Shown here: positions 29,504 to 38,505 of the stretch, in pieces
Position numbering within the stretch: position 1 is the stretch's first letter
How the letters are laid out: every line of letters starts with the position of its first letter
Assembly: GCF_000186345.1 (NCBI RefSeq)
Contig: NC_014962.1
Span: forward strand, 620,001-684,000
DNA from: Isosphaera pallida ATCC 43644
GTDB lineage: Bacteria > Planctomycetota > Planctomycetia > Isosphaerales > Isosphaeraceae
DNA: 64,000 bases
Direction of reading: 5' to 3'
Position numbers and translations under genes: made by a program
The notes under the pieces: generated by a model
Seen by the model: the letters and a program-made list of their open reading frames with translations, nothing else
What the model was told of the DNA's origin: nothing
The model's database searches: none

Positions 29504-30046
29504 TCACTTCCTTGATTCGTTGGGGATGGTCTTTTCAAGATTCTCTTGGACGAGTTCCTCGATGGAGCGTCCCGCGGACCTCACGACTCCCGAGACTCGC
29601 AGTCCAACGGTTCGGTGTTTGCGGTCATCGGTGAAAAGGAGAATCTCTTGGCTGACCGGGCCTTCGTCCTCCAGGGTCGTCTTGAGTTTGACGTTGAGCG
29701 GCCGCGTTTCGCCGGGAGGGATCGTCATTGGCAGATCCCCAGTGGCAACGCAGGTGCAAACCGACTGCGCGCCGACGATGGTGATTGGCTGAGTCTTCCA
29801 GTTCGTGAGGTGAAAGACGACAATTCCGTCGGTCCCTCGATCAATGGTTCCGAATGATTTGGAATGCGTGTCCGGGATCAATCGCGCGCCCGCCAAATAG
29901 GCCGAGGCGACGCCGATGGAGCCAAACCACGCGAAGACCCAGGTCGCGAGTCCGATCAGACCAACGCTTGCGACGATCAACGCTGGTCCCAACTTGACCC
30001 TGAATTGCGAGGGCGCGACCTTGGATTCGATCATGTTTATCGACAT
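29504..30046 (-). CDS. DUF1573-family membrane-anchored protein
   Basis: 180 residues from the ATG at 30046, with AAGGAGTG before it; its ATG overlaps the stop of the upstream broken gene (TGATG). An N-terminal anchor helix (about 22-48) is followed by a DUF1573 domain, an Ig-like beta-sandwich: FGTIDRGTDGIVVFHLTN, a Cys pair in SVCTCVAT, IPPGETRPLNVKLKT and LFTDDRKHRTVGLRVSGVV. DUF1573 proteins are exported, and in several bacteria they are encoded next to secreted small proteins. The role is unknown. Confidence 0.8.
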   Translation of the reverse strand: MSINMIESKVAPSQFRVKLGPALIVASVGLIGLATWVFAWFGSIGVASAYLAGARLIPDTHSKSFGTIDRGTDGIVVFHLTNWKTQPITIVGAQSVCTCVATGDLPMTIPPGETRPLNVKLKTTLEDEGPVSQEILLFTDDRKHRTVGLRVSGVVRSAGRSIEELVQENLEKTIPNESRK

Positions 30047-30566
30047 CACTCCTTGTCTCGTGGCGCTGGTACGAACATCGCCGGTGTCGGAGAAACACGC
30101 GCCCGATCCTCGCCGACTTCCAACTCCACCTTGGTCCGAAAGAGAACCTCGTTTCGCGGGTTCCGACCAGTCAACGCGACCGCGAGCCTTCCCCGGAAAT
30201 CGGGGTTGTGCGTGGGATCGAAGATCACCACGAGACGAGCGGATTCGCCGGCGCGAGATGGATGGGTGATGGGCTTGCTTGAACGCAAGGACAAGTCGAT
30301 TCCACTCGCGCAAGCGTCACGGAGTCATCGCTTGGGTTTTGCAGCTTCAAGAGGTGTTGGGCGGATTGCCCAGGCGCAAGCTGTCACAGCGACACCGGAT
30401 CAGGTGCCACATGAAGGGGGAAAAGCCGCTCCGCGGGTGGCGTGGAATGGGAACGGTTCAGGTTGGACCAAGCCAGCGTCGTGAAGACGAAAACCAGGAG
30501 GGCGGCCAAACCAATTCGAACGAATCGCACGTTCAGCCGTGTCGAGTCGGCCAGTCTCGTGGGCAT
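30046..30566 (-). pseudogene. Second DUF1573-like gene, broken by a stop and a frameshift
   Basis: The frame starts at ATG 30566 with a membrane anchor (LNVRFVRIGLAALLVFVFTTLAW) and stops at TGA 30384-30386. Reading past that stop, the same frame gives QLAPGQSAQHLLKLQNP, VTLARVESTCPCVQASP and IHLAP, a typical DUF1573 core including the Cys pair. The match then continues only in another frame (GESARLVVIFDPTHNPDFRG, ending RDKE at 30046), which requires a one-base deletion near 30253. Two lesions in one gene suggest decay. The C-terminal fragment still ends in a TGATG overlap with the next gene. Confidence 0.7.
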
Positions 30567-30816
30567 AGGGTGGCACGCCTATGGTTCGGGTACGGGGAAT
30601 CGACCCTTAATAGAACCAGAGTAGCTTTCCGAGAAGGACTCGTCAAGTGGATTTTCAAGAAGACTCGTTTAATTTGCAGCGCGAAGGTGTTTGATAGTCC
30701 GTGGGGACGTCGTGATGTTTGATTCAGGTGGCTGCCCAACCCGGTCTCGGGCGCGCGTCCGTCTTGTTGGACGGGCGTGCGACCTGAGCCGGGGTTGGGC
30801 GTGATCTTGGGAGCGA

Positions 30817-31596
30817 TCAGGCCGGGTTGGGTTGAAACCGGGGCTGAGTGAGAACCGCCCAACGATCGGCGACGCCGTGGGGACCGGCGGCGTCGAGGTC
30901 GATGGAGTCGAGCGGGGGGATCGGCACGGTCGAGACGATCTGAGTCTGGAAGGTGGCCTTGGCGAGCCATTCCACTTGAGCGAACCGGCCCCGCGATTGG
31001 AGGATCAGCCCCTTCCAGGGGTCGCGGCGGTGGATCGAGGCGGGGGAATTCAGGTCGAAGGCCGGAACCGCCATCAGGAAGCGCCAGGGCCAGCGGGCGA
31101 GCATCCGTTTCAGTTCCACGAACCAACCCGCGCGACGATGTCCCACCACATGATCGGCCAAATCCAGCACTTGTAACAGTGGGTCGAGATGGGCGGCGGT
31201 CCAGGGTTGGCGGCTGGCGGCGATCAGGATGATCGGCTGTTCGGCGTCCTGAGTCGCGCGAGTCAGAGCAGCGGCGACGCCGTCGGGGGCGATTGGCTCA
31301 ATGCGAACCTCAGACGGCCGTCTGCGTTCGCTTAAAAGTGTTGTCAGACTTTGTGCCACTGCCTCGCCATCCGCGCGATCCGTTTCCGTTTCGCGGGCGA
31401 TCAGCACCACGACTCGCACTTCGGAGCTCGTTGGCAACGGATCGCGCTTCATCTTCGCTTCAAATGGGTCCAGGTCCGCGAGGTCGTTGACTGGTTTTGG
31501 CGGTGGCGGAGCGGGCTTGGGTGGAGAGGGGGCCGCTCCGCGAACCGGAGCGGGTTTGACCAACCTTGGTTTGGGCTGCGGTTTGGATTGACCCAT
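30817..31596 (-). CDS. Uncharacterised protein with degenerate glycosyltransferase-2-like domain
   Basis: 259 residues. The first 35 are Pro/Lys-rich. The remainder has the outline of a GT2 core: SSEVRVVVLIARETE, PIILIAASRQPWTAAHLDPLLQVLDLADHVVGHRR, and near the end FAQVEWLAKATFQTQIVSTVPIP. The DxD metal-binding motif expected in an active enzyme is not seen (the position reads AAS), so it may be an inactive or regulatory relative. It starts one base after the stop of the aminotransferase gene (TAAGATG), so the pair is translationally coupled. Confidence 0.55.
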   Translation of the reverse strand: MGQSKPQPKPRLVKPAPVRGAAPSPPKPAPPPPKPVNDLADLDPFEAKMKRDPLPTSSEVRVVVLIARETETDRADGEAVAQSLTTLLSERRRPSEVRIEPIAPDGVAAALTRATQDAEQPIILIAASRQPWTAAHLDPLLQVLDLADHVVGHRRAGWFVELKRMLARWPWRFLMAVPAFDLNSPASIHRRDPWKGLILQSRGRFAQVEWLAKATFQTQIVSTVPIPPLDSIDLDAAGPHGVADRWAVLTQPRFQPNPA

Positions 31597-31597
31597 C

Positions 31598-32590
31598 TTA
31601 GGACGCCGCCGTGGTTAGGGAGGCCGAGGACGCGCTAGAGGTGTCGTGGTGGGCGGATGACCGTCGCATACCAACACCAAAGTCGGCCCAGGGGTCGGGG
31701 GCGTTGGGACCGGCGGCGAGCCATTCGGCGAGCGCCTGAGCGTAGGCGTCCTGCAAAGCGCGGGTGATTGGACCGGGACGGCCGTCTCGAATCGGTCGGC
31801 CGTCGAGTTTCACCACCGGCATGACCTCGATGGTGGTGCCGACCAGCATGACCTCGGCGGTTTGAGTGCGAAGCTCATCTAGCGTCACCTCCTCCTCGAC
31901 GAAGGAGCGTCCGATTCGCTCGGCCAGCTTGCGAGCAAGGTGGCGGGTGGTGCCGGGCAGAATCTCTGGCCCTTCGGGCGTGGCGGCGATGCGTCCCCCG
32001 CGGACCCAAAGGACCGAGGAATGGGTCGCCTCGGTGACGTATCCCCGCGCGTCGAACAACACTGCCTCCAAACATTCGGCTTCTGCGGCGTCCTGAGCTG
32101 CCAGGACGTTGGCCAAGAGGTTGGTCGACTTGATGTCGCAACGTTTCCAACGGTGGTCAGGGCGGCTCACGACGCCGACCCCGGTTTCCTGCCTAAGACG
32201 GGTGGGACGCACGTCAAAGGGCTGAACCACGATCAGTTCGGTGGGCGGAGTCCCAGGCGCAGGGAAGGCGTGTCGGCGGGGCGCAACCCCTCGGGTAATC
32301 TGGATATAGACGGTTCCTTCGCGCACTCCGGATTGTTCGATAGTCTGGCGCGTCCGGCTCATTAGTTGGGTCAAATCGACACCGGTGATGCGGACCGCGG
32401 CCAAACTGTGTTCCAACCGCCTAAGGTGGGCCGACTCGAGCCAGCAACGGCCATCGTAGAGCCGAACGACTTCGTAAACCGAGTCGCCGAAGAGAAACCC
32501 GCGATCCCAGATGGGCACACGGGTTTCCTCGGGCGGGGCAAATTCACCGTTGAGACAGGCCAGACTACGTGGACCGGCGACGTCGGACAT
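31598..32590 (-). CDS. Class IV aminotransferase (D-amino-acid/branched-chain type)
   Basis: 330 residues from the ATG at 32590 (GGAAGG nine bases upstream). It is PLP-dependent. WDRGFLFGDSVYEVVRLYDG near the N-terminus, the Lys-bearing CDIKSTNLLANVLA that forms the PLP aldimine, the Glu in GYVTEATHSSVLWV, and LPGTTRHLA identify fold type IV (Dat/IlvE/PabC). The start and size are closest to D-alanine aminotransferase-like enzymes, but substrate choice cannot be read reliably. The following gene is coupled to it. It is divergent from thioredoxin. Confidence 0.88.
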   Translation of the reverse strand: MSDVAGPRSLACLNGEFAPPEETRVPIWDRGFLFGDSVYEVVRLYDGRCWLESAHLRRLEHSLAAVRITGVDLTQLMSRTRQTIEQSGVREGTVYIQITRGVAPRRHAFPAPGTPPTELIVVQPFDVRPTRLRQETGVGVVSRPDHRWKRCDIKSTNLLANVLAAQDAAEAECLEAVLFDARGYVTEATHSSVLWVRGGRIAATPEGPEILPGTTRHLARKLAERIGRSFVEEEVTLDELRTQTAEVMLVGTTIEVMPVVKLDGRPIRDGRPGPITRALQDAYAQALAEWLAAGPNAPDPWADFGVGMRRSSAHHDTSSASSASLTTAAS

Positions 32591-32920
32591 GGCAACCATC
32601 CTTCCAAAAACGGATTGGAACCAAGCGGGTCGGACCTGGACCGCATCAAGATCGGTCCATCGAGAGCAGGGAGGGTCGATTGACTCGGATAGGGGCGATC
32701 TTATAATGGGTGTCATTCGTCCTTGGCGCGCAAGCTTCGCCCCGCTTGGCGAACTGCCGCCATTGTGAGCGCCGGAACGGCCCGGACGCAAGTCGTCGTC
32801 GCGTTTTCACCCTCTTCCTTCAGGATCTGGCGTGGCGTCTCGAATGAGACGGCGGGCGTCCCCCCAACGTGGCCGAATCGGTTGTCCTACCCACCCTCCA
32901 ACGGGAGCGAGTCGTCGATC
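32591..32920. other. Divergent intergenic region between the aminotransferase and thioredoxin genes
   Basis: Contains a strong plus-strand promoter (32680-32707). The long leader before trxA has no recognised riboswitch. Confidence 0.5.
32680..32707 (+). promoter_or_regulatory. Sigma-70 promoter for trxA
   Basis: TTGACT and a perfect TATAAT are 16 bases apart. Transcription would start near 32714, leaving about 207 bases of leader before the thioredoxin ATG. Confidence 0.65.
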
Positions 32921-33253
32921 ATGGCCGGGCACGTCGCCGAATTCACCGACGCCAATTGGACCACCGAGGTGATGGAATCCCCCATTCCCGTGCTGGTTGA
33001 TTTTTGGGCCCCCTGGTGTGGTCCCTGCCGTACTCTGGCGCCGACCATCGAGAAGCTGGCCGCCGAGTTCGAGGGCCGAGTCAAAGTCGGCAAGATGAAT
33101 ACTGATGAGAATCCCAACATTCCTGGTGGTTTGCGAATCTCTGCGATTCCCACCGTGATCTTGTTCCATGAGGGGAAGGTGGTCGATCGGCTCGTCGGCG
33201 TCACGCCGGAGGGCAAGTTCCGCGACGTGTTGGCCAAGATCAACATCCAGTGA
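32921..33253 (+). CDS. trxA: Thioredoxin
   Basis: 110 residues from the ATG at 32921; the frame is open for 66 codons upstream, but that part does not resemble thioredoxin. The active site is WAPWCGPC, and the cis-Pro region is AIPTVILFHEGK. The length is typical for cytosolic thioredoxin, a general disulfide reductase. The strong promoter upstream suggests its own transcription start; trpF follows 148 bases later. Confidence 0.95.
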   Translation: MAGHVAEFTDANWTTEVMESPIPVLVDFWAPWCGPCRTLAPTIEKLAAEFEGRVKVGKMNTDENPNIPGGLRISAIPTVILFHEGKVVDRLVGVTPEGKFRDVLAKINIQ

Positions 33254-33401
33254 CGATCGTCTACGCGTCGTTGGGGATGGCAATCGCACCTGCCCTTGTT
33301 GCTGCGGCAGGGCGACCCTCCACGCGGGCCGCTTGGTCACATCCTCAAACCACGCTCACGCCCGCGCCTTGCCTTTGTCAATCCCTCCACCGCGTCACGC
33401 C

Positions 33402-34139
33402 ATGAGCCTCCCCGATCACGCTTACGCCGCCGTGTCTTCATCCTCCCCGCTTCGCGTCAAGATCTGCGGCGTGGTGAACCTGGCTGCGGCCAACGCTGCG
33501 CGTCGAGCCGGAGCTGACTGGATCGGGTTGAATTTCTCTCCCCCCTCACCACGCGCTCTTGATCCGCCCGAGTCCGCCGCCGAGATTGTCGCGGCCTTGG
33601 GACATGAGCGGGTGGTGGGTCTGTTCGTCAACCGTCCCGTGCCCGAGATCGCGGCATTCGCCCAGCGCGTGGGGCTGCGTCTGATCCAACTCCACGGCGA
33701 TGAGACACCCAAGGAGGCCCAACTCCTAGCGTCCGCCGGGCTTCAGGTGATCAAGGCGTTTCGCATCGGAGACGCCGAGGCGATTGCCCAGGCGCGACGA
33801 TGGCTTGACCAGGCTCACGCTCTTACCCAAGGCCAAGTCCCCTTCGCTTGCCTCTTCGACGCCTTCGTGCCCGGTCGTTTCGGCGGCACCGGCGCAACCC
33901 TAGCGGCCTCGCTTCTTGAAGGCTTGCGTCCCATGATGGCCTCATCGGCGCTCCGTCCCATCCTCGCCGGCGGCTTGACGCCGGAGAACCTCGCCGAACG
34001 CTTGGAGCTGTGTCCAGCGCGGCCCTGGATGGTTGATGTTGCCGGAGGCGTGGAATCCGCCCCTGGAGTCAAAGACCCCACGCGGATGGCGGCGTTCGTG
34101 GCCGCGGCTCGCCGGTTCGCCGCTTCCCGTTTCGAGTGA
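33402..34139 (+). CDS. trpF: Phosphoribosylanthranilate isomerase
   Basis: 245 residues, catalysing the third step of tryptophan synthesis. The motifs are VKICGVVNLAAANAARRAGADWIGLNF (N-terminal strand with catalytic Cys), VGLFVN, IQLHGDETP, the acid Asp in LFDAFVPGRFGGTG, and ILAGGLTPENLAE. The C-terminal AGGVESAPGVKD closes the TIM barrel. It stands alone without other trp genes, common in planctomycetes. Confidence 0.93.
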   Translation: MSLPDHAYAAVSSSSPLRVKICGVVNLAAANAARRAGADWIGLNFSPPSPRALDPPESAAEIVAALGHERVVGLFVNRPVPEIAAFAQRVGLRLIQLHGDETPKEAQLLASAGLQVIKAFRIGDAEAIAQARRWLDQAHALTQGQVPFACLFDAFVPGRFGGTGATLAASLLEGLRPMMASSALRPILAGGLTPENLAERLELCPARPWMVDVAGGVESAPGVKDPTRMAAFVAAARRFAASRFE

Positions 34140-34205
34140 ACGACCCGTTGGTTCACCTTGGCTTGGGACGACCCTCCACCTCTTGGTCTAACTTCGAGTG
34201 CACTT

Positions 34206-36896
34206 ATGAGCGCCTCTCCCGATCCATCGCCGGGTTCGACGGCGTTGTCTCCGCTGACGCCGCCGGAGTTGCTGGCCCCGGCCGGTGATTGGGAGTGTTT
34301 GCGAGCGGCGATCGAAAATGGAGCCGACGCCGTCTACCTAGGGCTGCGGGGCGGACACAACGCCCGCGCCCGCGCGGCCAACTTCGCGCTGGAGGAGCTG
34401 CCGGAGGTGATGGCGACGCTCCATCATCGGGGAGTCAAAGGATTTGTCACTCTGAATACCTTGGTCTTTCCCCGCGAACTCGACGACCTGGAGCCGCTGG
34501 TTCGTCGAATCGCCGAAGCTGGCACCGACGCGGTGATTGTGCAGGACCTGGGGTTGGTTCGCCTCATTCGCGCGATCACGCCCGACCTGGAGATTCACGC
34601 CTCCACGCAGATGTCGGTCACCAGCGCCTCGGGAGTCAGGTTGGCCCGCGAGTTGGGATGCGCTCGGGTAGTGCTGGCCCGCGAGCTTTCGCTCAAAGAG
34701 ATTGCCGCGATTCGCCGCGAAGTCGATCTCCCGGTCGAGGTGTTCGTGCATGGAGCGCTTTGCGTGGCCTACTCGGGCCAATGTCTTACCAGCGAGGCGC
34801 TGGGGGGGCGCTCAGCCAACCGCGGGGCATGCGCGCAGGCGTGCCGAATGCCTTACGAAATCGTCCGCGATGGCGAATTGATGGATCTGGATCATCAGAA
34901 ATATCTCGTGAGTCCGCAGGACCTGGCCGCGCACGATTTGATTCCCCAACTCGCTGCCCTCGGAGTCGCCAGTCTCAAGATCGAAGGACGGCTCAAAGGT
35001 CCCGAATATGTGGCGGGGGTGGTGCGGCATTATCGCCGCGTCCTGGACCAACTCGCGGACCGGGGACCGGAGGAGGCCACCCGCGCGGCGCTTGATCCCG
35101 AGGCGATCCGAACGCTGGAGTTGACCTTCTCGCGCGGTTTGACCCACGGCTTTCTCGAAGGTCTCAACCACAAGAAGCTGGTTCGGGGCGACTACGCCAA
35201 GAAGCGGGGGTTGTTCCTCGGCCAGGTGACTTCGGTTCGGGGTGGTTGGATCGGAGTGAACCTCGCCGCGCCGGTCAAGCCGGGCGACGGGTTGGTATTT
35301 GATGGCGATGAACGACTCGACGTGCCTGAACAAGGAGGGCGGGTCTACCAGCTTCGCCGTCTCAGCCGGCGCGCTCGACTCGACCCTGTTGATCGCGCGG
35401 AGGCTGGCCTAGTTGAACTAGCGTTTAGTCGTCGCGATCTCGACCCGAACCAAATTCATGTGGGACAACGGGTCTGGAAAACCGACGACCCTGAACTCAA
35501 CCGGGCGTTGCGCGCCACCTTCGAGGGCGGCAAGCCCCGGCGTCGTTTGCGACTTGATCTGACCTTGAGAGCCCGGCTCGGTGCGCCGTTGCGTCTGGAG
35601 GGGCGGGTGCCGGAATGGTCGCGGATGGAGTCTGGGAAAGAGCTTCACGTGGTGGTCGAGTCGCCCGAGCCTCTGGTCGAGGCGCACTCGCGGCCCATTG
35701 AGGAGGCGGAACTTCGCAATCAGCTAGACCGTCTGGGTGACACGGTTTATCAATTGGGTCGCTTGACTATTGAACGCGACCCCGCCGCGCATCTGCCCAA
35801 AAGTTTGCTCAACCAAATGCGTCGGGCGTTGACGGCTCAACTCGACCGCTTGGCTACCGCGCCTCCTCATCGCGTTTTGGCGTCGGAGCCAGTGTTGCCC
35901 GCGCTGCGCCGGGCGGTTCCCCGTTGCGATGTCGGGACCACGACCACCCCGACGGAATCCCCGCGGTTGTCAGTGCTTTGCCGCAACTCGGCTCAAGCCG
36001 AGGCCATCGCCGCGCTTGGACCCGACCTCTTGACGTTAGAGTATCACGACCTCCGAAATTATCGGGAGTCGATTGCACGGATACGGTCGATCGCGCCGAA
36101 CTTGCCCATTCATGTGGCGACTCCGCGTATTGAAAAACCAGGTGAAGCACCGATTTTCAGATATTTGATGAAGTCCAAGCCCGATGGTCTTCTGGTGCGG
36201 AATCACGGCGGGTTGGAGTTTTGCGCGACACACAAGGTGCCGTTCGTGGCCGATTTCTCGCTCAATGCCGCCAATGAATTGACCGTCGCCCTGCTACTGG
36301 ACAAAGGAGCCTCGCGCGTCACCGCTTCCTACGATTTGAGTCTTGAGCAAGTGCTTGATCTGTTGGAGCCGACTCGCCTCGATCCGTCGCGGGTGGAGAT
36401 CGTTCTGCACCAACATATTCCCATGTTCCACATGGCGCATTGCGTCTTCTGCGCGTTTCTTTCGCCGGGGACCGACAAGACCAATTGTGGGCGTCCATGC
36501 GATCGTCACGAGGTCAAGCTGCGCGATCGTGTTGGGGCGGAGCATCCGCTCAAAGCCGACGTGGGGTGCCGCAACACCCTCTTCAACGCGACCGCCCAGT
36601 CCGCCGTCCGCGACTTGCCCCGCCTGCGCGAGCGGGGAGCGGTTTGGTATCGAGTCGAACTTCTCGACGAACCCCCCCAGACGGCCGCGGCCATAGTCGA
36701 GTTGTATCAACAAGCGCTCCAAGACGCGACCATTGGCCGGTCGGTTTGGACCAAATTGAACGCCGAATTTGGTTATGGGTTGACTCGGGGAACCTTCGGC
36801 CACCAAACGCCCGAATCGAATCTGGTTCAGATTCGCCGACGTTCTCCCGCGCATGGGGTGAGGGAGGGGGTTGGTTTGGGCGGATCCTCACCGTGA
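34206..36896 (+). CDS. Peptidase U32 family protein (RlhA-like, with DUF3656-type C-terminal part)
   Basis: 896 residues. The N-terminal half is the U32 domain: PELLAPAGDWECLRAAIENGADAVYLGL, IVQDLGLVRLIR, and the family signature EVFVHGALCVAYSGQC with several cysteines (NRGACAQACRMPY). The long C-terminal half carries the DUF3656 region and further cysteines (AHCVFCAFL, NCGRPC). Proteins of this length include E. coli RlhA, which makes 5-hydroxycytidine in 23S rRNA. Whether this protein modifies RNA or is a protease is not decided by the sequence. Confidence 0.85.
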   Translation: MSASPDPSPGSTALSPLTPPELLAPAGDWECLRAAIENGADAVYLGLRGGHNARARAANFALEELPEVMATLHHRGVKGFVTLNTLVFPRELDDLEPLVRRIAEAGTDAVIVQDLGLVRLIRAITPDLEIHASTQMSVTSASGVRLARELGCARVVLARELSLKEIAAIRREVDLPVEVFVHGALCVAYSGQCLTSEALGGRSANRGACAQACRMPYEIVRDGELMDLDHQKYLVSPQDLAAHDLIPQLAALGVASLKIEGRLKGPEYVAGVVRHYRRVLDQLADRGPEEATRAALDPEAIRTLELTFSRGLTHGFLEGLNHKKLVRGDYAKKRGLFLGQVTSVRGGWIGVNLAAPVKPGDGLVFDGDERLDVPEQGGRVYQLRRLSRRARLDPVDRAEAGLVELAFSRRDLDPNQIHVGQRVWKTDDPELNRALRATFEGGKPRRRLRLDLTLRARLGAPLRLEGRVPEWSRMESGKELHVVVESPEPLVEAHSRPIEEAELRNQLDRLGDTVYQLGRLTIERDPAAHLPKSLLNQMRRALTAQLDRLATAPPHRVLASEPVLPALRRAVPRCDVGTTTTPTESPRLSVLCRNSAQAEAIAALGPDLLTLEYHDLRNYRESIARIRSIAPNLPIHVATPRIEKPGEAPIFRYLMKSKPDGLLVRNHGGLEFCATHKVPFVADFSLNAANELTVALLLDKGASRVTASYDLSLEQVLDLLEPTRLDPSRVEIVLHQHIPMFHMAHCVFCAFLSPGTDKTNCGRPCDRHEVKLRDRVGAEHPLKADVGCRNTLFNATAQSAVRDLPRLRERGAVWYRVELLDEPPQTAAAIVELYQQALQDATIGRSVWTKLNAEFGYGLTRGTFGHQTPESNLVQIRRRSPAHGVREGVGLGGSSP

Positions 36897-36913
36897 CGAG
36901 GACCGCGGCGCGC

Positions 36914-36948
36914 ATCCAATCCAATCCAATCCAATCCAATCCAATCCA
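36914..36948. repeat. Pentanucleotide repeat (ATCCA)7
   Basis: Seven perfect ATCCA units lie just after the stop of the U32 gene. Such a run is prone to slippage and could serve as a strain marker. Confidence 0.95.
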
Positions 36949-36983
36949 GGACCTCGTTGGCAATCCCAACGGTCCATAACCAA

Positions 36984-37026
36984 GGTTGCCCGGCCCGGAA
37001 CAACGCTCCGGCCCGGGCAACCTTTT
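36984..37026 (+). terminator. Intrinsic terminator after the U32 gene
   Basis: GGTTGCCCGGCCCGGA and TCCGGCCCGGGCAACC pair over 16 positions with one mismatch around a 7-base loop and are followed by TTTT. It ends the thioredoxin-trpF-U32 transcription direction. Confidence 0.8.
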
Positions 37027-37188
37027 CAACTTGACTCCAACCAACTCCACGCCACGCTCAAGCGTGACGGTTCATCTCAATCTCAAGAGGGTTGACAACA
37101 ACGATCGCGATGGTGTGAGGGGCTTGCGTTGCGACACCCTCCCGAGGCTTCACGAGGCTTGGTCGGTGAACGACGCGGCCTGAACCGC

Positions 37189-38505
37189 TCAGGCAAACTT
37201 GGTGACCCCCGGGATTGGCACCGGACGCTTGGGCACCTCGTCGGTCCAGGCGAGGGTGGCCGGGCCGAGGTCTTCGGTGGAGTTCATCGCCATGTCCCAG
37301 GTGATGACCTGCCCGGTGTAAGCAGCCATGCGGCCCATAATCGCCAGCAGGGTGCTCTTGGCAACAAAGTCGCCGTCGGCCTTGGGTCGTCCTTCACGGA
37401 TCGAGGTGAACAGCACTTCATGTTCGTACTGATACATGTTGTGCTGAGCGCGGTCGCGGTTGCGCCAGGGTTGGGCTCCGGTGATGCGGGGGGCGAAGAC
37501 GTCGAAGACACCTTGGGAGCCGAGGACGTAGTCTTTGACCTGGTTGGCGGTTTGTCGCCAGTGGCGGCATTGGTGGTAGCCGCGGACGCCGTTTTCGTAT
37601 TCGTAAACGATGGAGAAGTGGTCGTAGATGTTGCCGTATTTGGCGTCGGTCCGCGACTGGCGACCGCCCACGCCGAAGCAGCGGACGGGGGGAACGTCCT
37701 TCATGGCCCAGGCCATCGTGTCGATCCCGTGGATCGCTTGTTCAACGATGTGATCGCCCGAGAGCCAGTCGTAGTAATACCAGTTGCGCATCTGATATTC
37801 CATTTCGGACTGGCATTGGTCGCGGGTGACGCGGGGCTCCCAGACGCCTCCAGAGTTGTAGGTGGTTTCGATGGCGACGAGGTCGCCGATGGCACCGTCG
37901 TGAACCTTGGCCATGCCTTCGACGCGGGGCTTGTAGTAACGCCAGCAAAGGCCGGCGACGACGGAGAGGTTCTTGCTCTGAGCGACCTTGCAGGCGTCCA
38001 GGAATTTGCGGACGCCGGGGGCGTCGGTGGCGATCGGTTTTTCGACGAAGGCGTGCTTGCCGCGTTCGGCGGCGTAGGCCATATGGTCGGGACGGAACCG
38101 CGGAGTCGAGGCCAGGATCACCACGTCGGCCTCGTCAGTGGCGGCCTTATAGGCGTCGAAACCAACGAAGCGGCGGTCGGAGGGCACCTCCACCCGCGAG
38201 GCCACCGGGCTTTGCTGGAGCGCGGCGAGCGACGATTCAATCTGATCGGCGAAGGCGTCGGCCATCGCCACGAGCTTGGTGTTGGGGTCAGCCGACAGCG
38301 CGTTCTCCGCCGCGCCGGTGCCGCGTCCGCCGCAACCGATCAGAGCCACCTTAAGCGTGTCCGTCCCGGCAGCGTGGACTAGGGGGACCATCGTCAACAG
38401 CGACGCGCCGGCAGCGGTCTTGACGAACGCGCGTCGGTTGGGAACACCGATTGCAGCAGGCGGAGGTGCGACGGGGTCCAAGGAGGCGGGGGCGACCTTG
38501 CGCAT
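37189..38505 (-). CDS. Tat-exported Gfo/Idh/MocA family oxidoreductase
   Basis: 438 residues from the ATG at 38505 (GGGAGA upstream). A Tat signal (NRRAFVKTAAGASLLTMVPL) directs export. The NAD(P)-binding domain begins LKVALIGCGGRGTGAAENAL, and the family EKP motif appears in KHAFVEKPIATD. The catalytic-side GDHIVEQAIHGIDTMAWAM and a C-terminal alpha/beta domain follow. Planctomycetes carry many such exported dehydrogenases acting on sugars; this one has no sugar-utilisation neighbours, so the substrate is unknown. Confidence 0.9.
   Translation of the reverse strand: MRKVAPASLDPVAPPPAAIGVPNRRAFVKTAAGASLLTMVPLVHAAGTDTLKVALIGCGGRGTGAAENALSADPNTKLVAMADAFADQIESSLAALQQSPVASRVEVPSDRRFVGFDAYKAATDEADVVILASTPRFRPDHMAYAAERGKHAFVEKPIATDAPGVRKFLDACKVAQSKNLSVVAGLCWRYYKPRVEGMAKVHDGAIGDLVAIETTYNSGGVWEPRVTRDQCQSEMEYQMRNWYYYDWLSGDHIVEQAIHGIDTMAWAMKDVPPVRCFGVGGRQSRTDAKYGNIYDHFSIVYEYENGVRGYHQCRHWRQTANQVKDYVLGSQGVFDVFAPRITGAQPWRNRDRAQHNMYQYEHEVLFTSIREGRPKADGDFVAKSTLLAIMGRMAAYTGQVITWDMAMNSTEDLGPATLAWTDEVPKRPVPIPGVTKFA

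Noticed and set aside
28846-30386. Programmed recoding (stop read-through or frameshifting) as the reason for the broken frames
   Set aside because: The stops and slips lack a conserved slippery heptamer or downstream structure, and two unrelated genes are hit by two lesions each; decay fits better.
36914-36948. Possible CRISPR-like array
   Set aside because: A 5-base microsatellite without spacers or cas genes.
37129-38382. 417-codon plus-strand open frame
   Set aside because: Antisense shadow of the MocA-type oxidoreductase, which has clear NAD-binding and Tat motifs.
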